NCBI GenBank assembly: GCA_016794785.1
Contig: JAEUHC010000001.1
Location: 1 to 64,000, forward strand
Length of the DNA stretch: 64,000 nt
From: Opitutaceae bacterium
GTDB taxonomy: Bacteria > Verrucomicrobiota > Verrucomicrobiia > Opitutales > Opitutaceae
Direction: 5' to 3'
Shown: positions 61,679-64,000 of the stretch, one piece after another
Position numbering within the stretch: position 1 is the first letter of the stretch
How the letters are laid out: each line of letters opens with the position of its first letter
Translations under genes and position numbers: made by a program
Notes under the pieces: model-generated
What the model was told of the DNA's origin: nothing
The model's database searches: none
Seen by the model: only the letters and a program-made list of their open reading frames with translations

Positions 61679-63163
61679 TTATTTCTCCGGATCGATGACG
61701 ACGGTTTCGAGCCCGAGGGCTTCGCCGATGCGGCGGAGCGACCGGGCGCGATGGCCGATGCCGAGGGCGAAGTGGTGCGTCGGGCCCTCGGCGACCCAGC
61801 GTTTGAGAAACGTGCGCACGTCGGGGCGGAAGAAACCGCGGGTGTTGGTGTTGCCCGTCGCGGGAATCGGACCGTGGACGCTTTCGCCCTCGGCGATGAT
61901 GAATTTGAATTTGCCCTGCGCCGTCACGCCGATGCTGAGCATCGTGATCGGGCCTTCCTTGATCTTGAACTCGACGCCCGCGCCTTTCCCGGGCTTGCCG
62001 TGGTATTTCACGAGGCTGCGAAGGACGGGCTTGGCGGCGGCGATGTTGATGTGGTGCGGGCCGTCGTGCCCGACGAGGACGAAGCCCTCGCGAAAATCGA
62101 TCGGGTGGAACTCGGCGAAGCTGCCGCCGATGCCGAGCCGATCCATGATGAGCATGGCGACGCAGGTTTTCAGATCGGATTCGCCGCACATCGGAAAACC
62201 GGCGGCGGTGAGGAGCGAGTTGCCGACGATGAGATTGGTGACGAGTTCGCGGAGCGGACTGCCGGGCTCTCCGTCGTAATAGTAGGCGAGGCCGTCGAGC
62301 GCGTGGTGCGCGACGAATTTGTCCAGCGCGACCGCGGTGCGCGCGGCGATGGAGAGATCGTCGTCGGTGAGTTTGCGCGTGAGCGGGTCGGCCTTCGGAT
62401 CGGGGGTGTCGAAGAGCGCGAGGATCTCGGCGCTTTTCGCGGCGATCTCCGCAGGAGTGATGTCGCGACTGAGGCGGAGCAGATCGTCGGCCTCGGTTTG
62501 GACGACGTGCAGCCCGAAGGCGGCGGTGAGGGCGGTCTGGTCGGTCTGCATGTCGAGCATGTGCTCGATGGGATGGCCGAAGTGGCCGAGCCGGGCGCGT
62601 TTCAGATCGTGGAGCGCCATCGCGATCTCGCACCACTCCGTGAGTTCGGACTCGGCGGTGGGATCGTCGTGGAGGGTGCCGAGAATGACCTCGGGCGGGC
62701 GCTTGCCCATGCGGATGGCGACGCCGGTGAACTCGGGCACGGAGCAGAAATCGTCGTTCGCGAGCTGCAGGTGCGTGGTGGCCTTGGCGTAGTCCATCGC
62801 GGCGAGCGGCTGAAGGGCGACGAGGACGACGGGGACATCGAGACCGCGGATGATCGCGCCGAAAGTCGCCGAGGTCGCGTAGGTGACCATGTCGCAGAAG
62901 ACGAGATCGAGGTCGGCGGCCTTGAGTTTCGGGAGGAGCGCGTAGGCATCCTGGGCCTTGTCCACCATGCCGAAGTTAACGACGGTCACGCCGGTGGCGG
63001 CGACGCGCTGTTCGAGCACGGCGAGTTTGGCGAGGAGCTCGTCGAGGAGGCCGGGAAACTGTCCCCAATAGACGTGGTAGCCGACGCCGAAGAGGCCGAT
63101 GCGGGCGGTGCGCGGCTTGCGACGCGGGATGCGGACGACAGGGGCGGAGGAGGAAGCGGACAT
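61679..63163 (-). CDS. L-fucose/L-arabinose isomerase-like protein
   Basis: 494 aa cytosolic sugar isomerase-like protein. An N-terminal Rossmann-like domain (ARIGLFGVGYHVYWGQFPGL, LDLVFCDMVTYATSATFGAI) is followed by a middle domain with CGESDLKTCVAMLIMDRLGI. The C-terminal region is GHDGPHHINIAAAKPVLRSL with THHFALGIGHRA near the end. Acidic and histidine residues suitable for a Mn2+ site are visible. In this operon it probably converts rhamnose or a related deoxysugar to its ketose. The precise sugar cannot be read from sequence. Confidence 0.85.
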   Translation of the reverse strand: MSASSSAPVVRIPRRKPRTARIGLFGVGYHVYWGQFPGLLDELLAKLAVLEQRVAATGVTVVNFGMVDKAQDAYALLPKLKAADLDLVFCDMVTYATSATFGAIIRGLDVPVVLVALQPLAAMDYAKATTHLQLANDDFCSVPEFTGVAIRMGKRPPEVILGTLHDDPTAESELTEWCEIAMALHDLKRARLGHFGHPIEHMLDMQTDQTALTAAFGLHVVQTEADDLLRLSRDITPAEIAAKSAEILALFDTPDPKADPLTRKLTDDDLSIAARTAVALDKFVAHHALDGLAYYYDGEPGSPLRELVTNLIVGNSLLTAAGFPMCGESDLKTCVAMLIMDRLGIGGSFAEFHPIDFREGFVLVGHDGPHHINIAAAKPVLRSLVKYHGKPGKGAGVEFKIKEGPITMLSIGVTAQGKFKFIIAEGESVHGPIPATGNTNTRGFFRPDVRTFLKRWVAEGPTHHFALGIGHRARSLRRIGEALGLETVVIDPEK

Positions 63164-63172
63164 GGAAGAAAA

Positions 63173-64000
63173 TCAACGGAGCGGCGAGCGGCCGCTGAGG
63201 ATAAGCCACGCCAGCGGATACACGACGGCGGAGGCGAGGAAGACGGGGGTGAAGGAATAGTGATCCACGACCGGACCGATCACGAGGTTCGACAACATGC
63301 CGGCGATGCCCCCGCAGAAACCCGTGAGGCCGACGGTGGTGGCGACATCGCGCGATGCCACCGTGTCGCCGATGAGCGTCATGAAATTCGTAATCCAGAT
63401 GCCGTGGGCAAACATGAGCACGCCCATGAGCGCGATCGCGGCGGCGGGCGTGCCCACGAGCGCGACGAAGAACGACGCCGGCGTGAGCAGCGCGGCGACG
63501 AGCATGAGCGTCATACGGGCGCGCGGGCGGGGCCAGCCGCGGGCGACGCACATGTCCGAGGCCTGGCCGGCGACCAAGTTGGCGATTTCGAGGGCGATGA
63601 AGGGAATCCAGATGAGCGCGCCGATCTGCGCGAGCGACATGCCGCGCTCGCGCGAGAGATATTGCGGAATCCAGAACATGTAGAAGTAGAAGACCGGATC
63701 GAAAAAGAAGCGGGCGGCGAGGAGGCGGCGGACTTCGCGTCGGCCGAGGAGCATGCGCCAGGTCGAGGCGGGGCCCTCCGCCGCAGGCACGCTGCGGGTG
63801 GCCGCGGGGAGACCGCGGAAGGCAAGCAGCCACGCGAGGAGCCAGAGCGCGCCGAGGCCGGCGGTGGCGAGGAAGGTGCCGCGCCAGCCGATGTGCAACG
63901 CGGCCCAGACCGTGAGCGGCGGCGCGATCAGGGAGCCGAGCGATGCGCCGCTCGTGACGAGACCGATCGCGAGCCCGCGGCGCCTCGGGTCCATCCACTC
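63173..64000 (-). CDS. MFS sugar-acid/anion transporter (partial, N-terminus off window)
   Basis: 275 residues visible; the frame is open to the edge. It begins near the end of TM4 (WMDPRRRGLAIGLVTSGASL, the loop typical of ACS/hexuronate-type MFS proteins). About eight more membrane segments follow, including LGALWLLAWLLAF, FYFYMFWIPQYLSRERG and TLMLVAALLTPASFFVAL. It ends 9 bases before the isomerase gene, so it is probably the uptake permease for sugars released by the secreted enzymes. Confidence 0.88.
   Translation of the reverse strand, partial: EWMDPRRRGLAIGLVTSGASLGSLIAPPLTVWAALHIGWRGTFLATAGLGALWLLAWLLAFRGLPAATRSVPAAEGPASTWRMLLGRREVRRLLAARFFFDPVFYFYMFWIPQYLSRERGMSLAQIGALIWIPFIALEIANLVAGQASDMCVARGWPRPRARMTLMLVAALLTPASFFVALVGTPAAAIALMGVLMFAHGIWITNFMTLIGDTVASRDVATTVGLTGFCGGIAGMLSNLVIGPVVDHYSFTPVFLASAVVYPLAWLILSGRSPLR

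Noticed and set aside
1..64000. CRISPR arrays, rRNA or tRNA genes, IS elements with transposase
   Set aside because: I looked for regularly spaced repeats, structural RNA signatures and DDE transposases and found none.

Overview
The window is a high-GC bacterial chromosome segment, most likely from the Verrucomicrobiota, family Opitutaceae. This is inferred from the gene content: an Oar-like TonB receptor, a GH106/sulfatase rhamnoglycan locus, an ECF sigma factor with a long membrane-anchored tail, and a giant surface protein ending in beta-domains of a type I associate with Opitutaceae. No rRNA, tRNA or CRISPR array was seen.

Chromosomal left flank (1-8198): nrdA (running off the left edge) and nrdB of an aerobic ribonucleotide reductase, with a paired NrdR-like operator and a near-consensus DnaA box upstream. 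Then come a 1085-aa TonB-dependent receptor with its terminator and the first 48 codons of a winged-helix DNA glycosylase (YcaQ-like) gene.

Integrated element (8199-48712, about 40.5 kb): the glycosylase gene is cut at a TG dinucleotide, and its remaining 331 codons resume at 48711 in the correct frame. The element carries at its left end a large serine recombinase with an Xre regulator. Next is an operon of a VirD4/HerA-like ATPase with a nuclease-like tail and two membrane proteins. The centre holds a complete BREX type 3 phage-defence operon (brxF, brxC, pglXI, brxHII, pglZ, brxA), with two extra genes between brxC and pglXI: an AlbA_2/Schlafen-like ATP-binding regulator and a GHKL ATPase fused to a PD-(D/E)XK nuclease-like domain. 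The right part is a replication/transfer module: primase, replication-relaxation protein, Dam-like methylase, second VirD4/HerA ATPase, Rep-like winged helix and large nested palindromes. It is followed by hicB with a decayed hicA, a coiled-coil HTH protein, an 1844-aa secreted lipase-like surface protein and a second Xre gene at the right end. Several element genes have an extended -10 box exactly six or seven bases before the start codon, suggesting leaderless mRNAs. I see no relaxase or mating-pair genes.

The recombinase gene takes its stop codon from the host flank. If the element is joined end to end as a circle, the recombinase frame runs without a stop into the right-end Xre gene. A state-dependent recombinase-Xre fusion is therefore predicted.

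Chromosomal right flank (48711-64000): the glycosylase remainder, recQ, an ECF sigma factor with a translationally coupled PDZ protein, a PIN toxin-antitoxin pair next to a MITE-like palindrome, a PAS-AraC regulator, and a carbohydrate locus (sulfatase, esterase, GH106 rhamnosidase, fucose/arabinose-type isomerase, MFS transporter running off the edge) for sulfated rhamnose-containing glycans.
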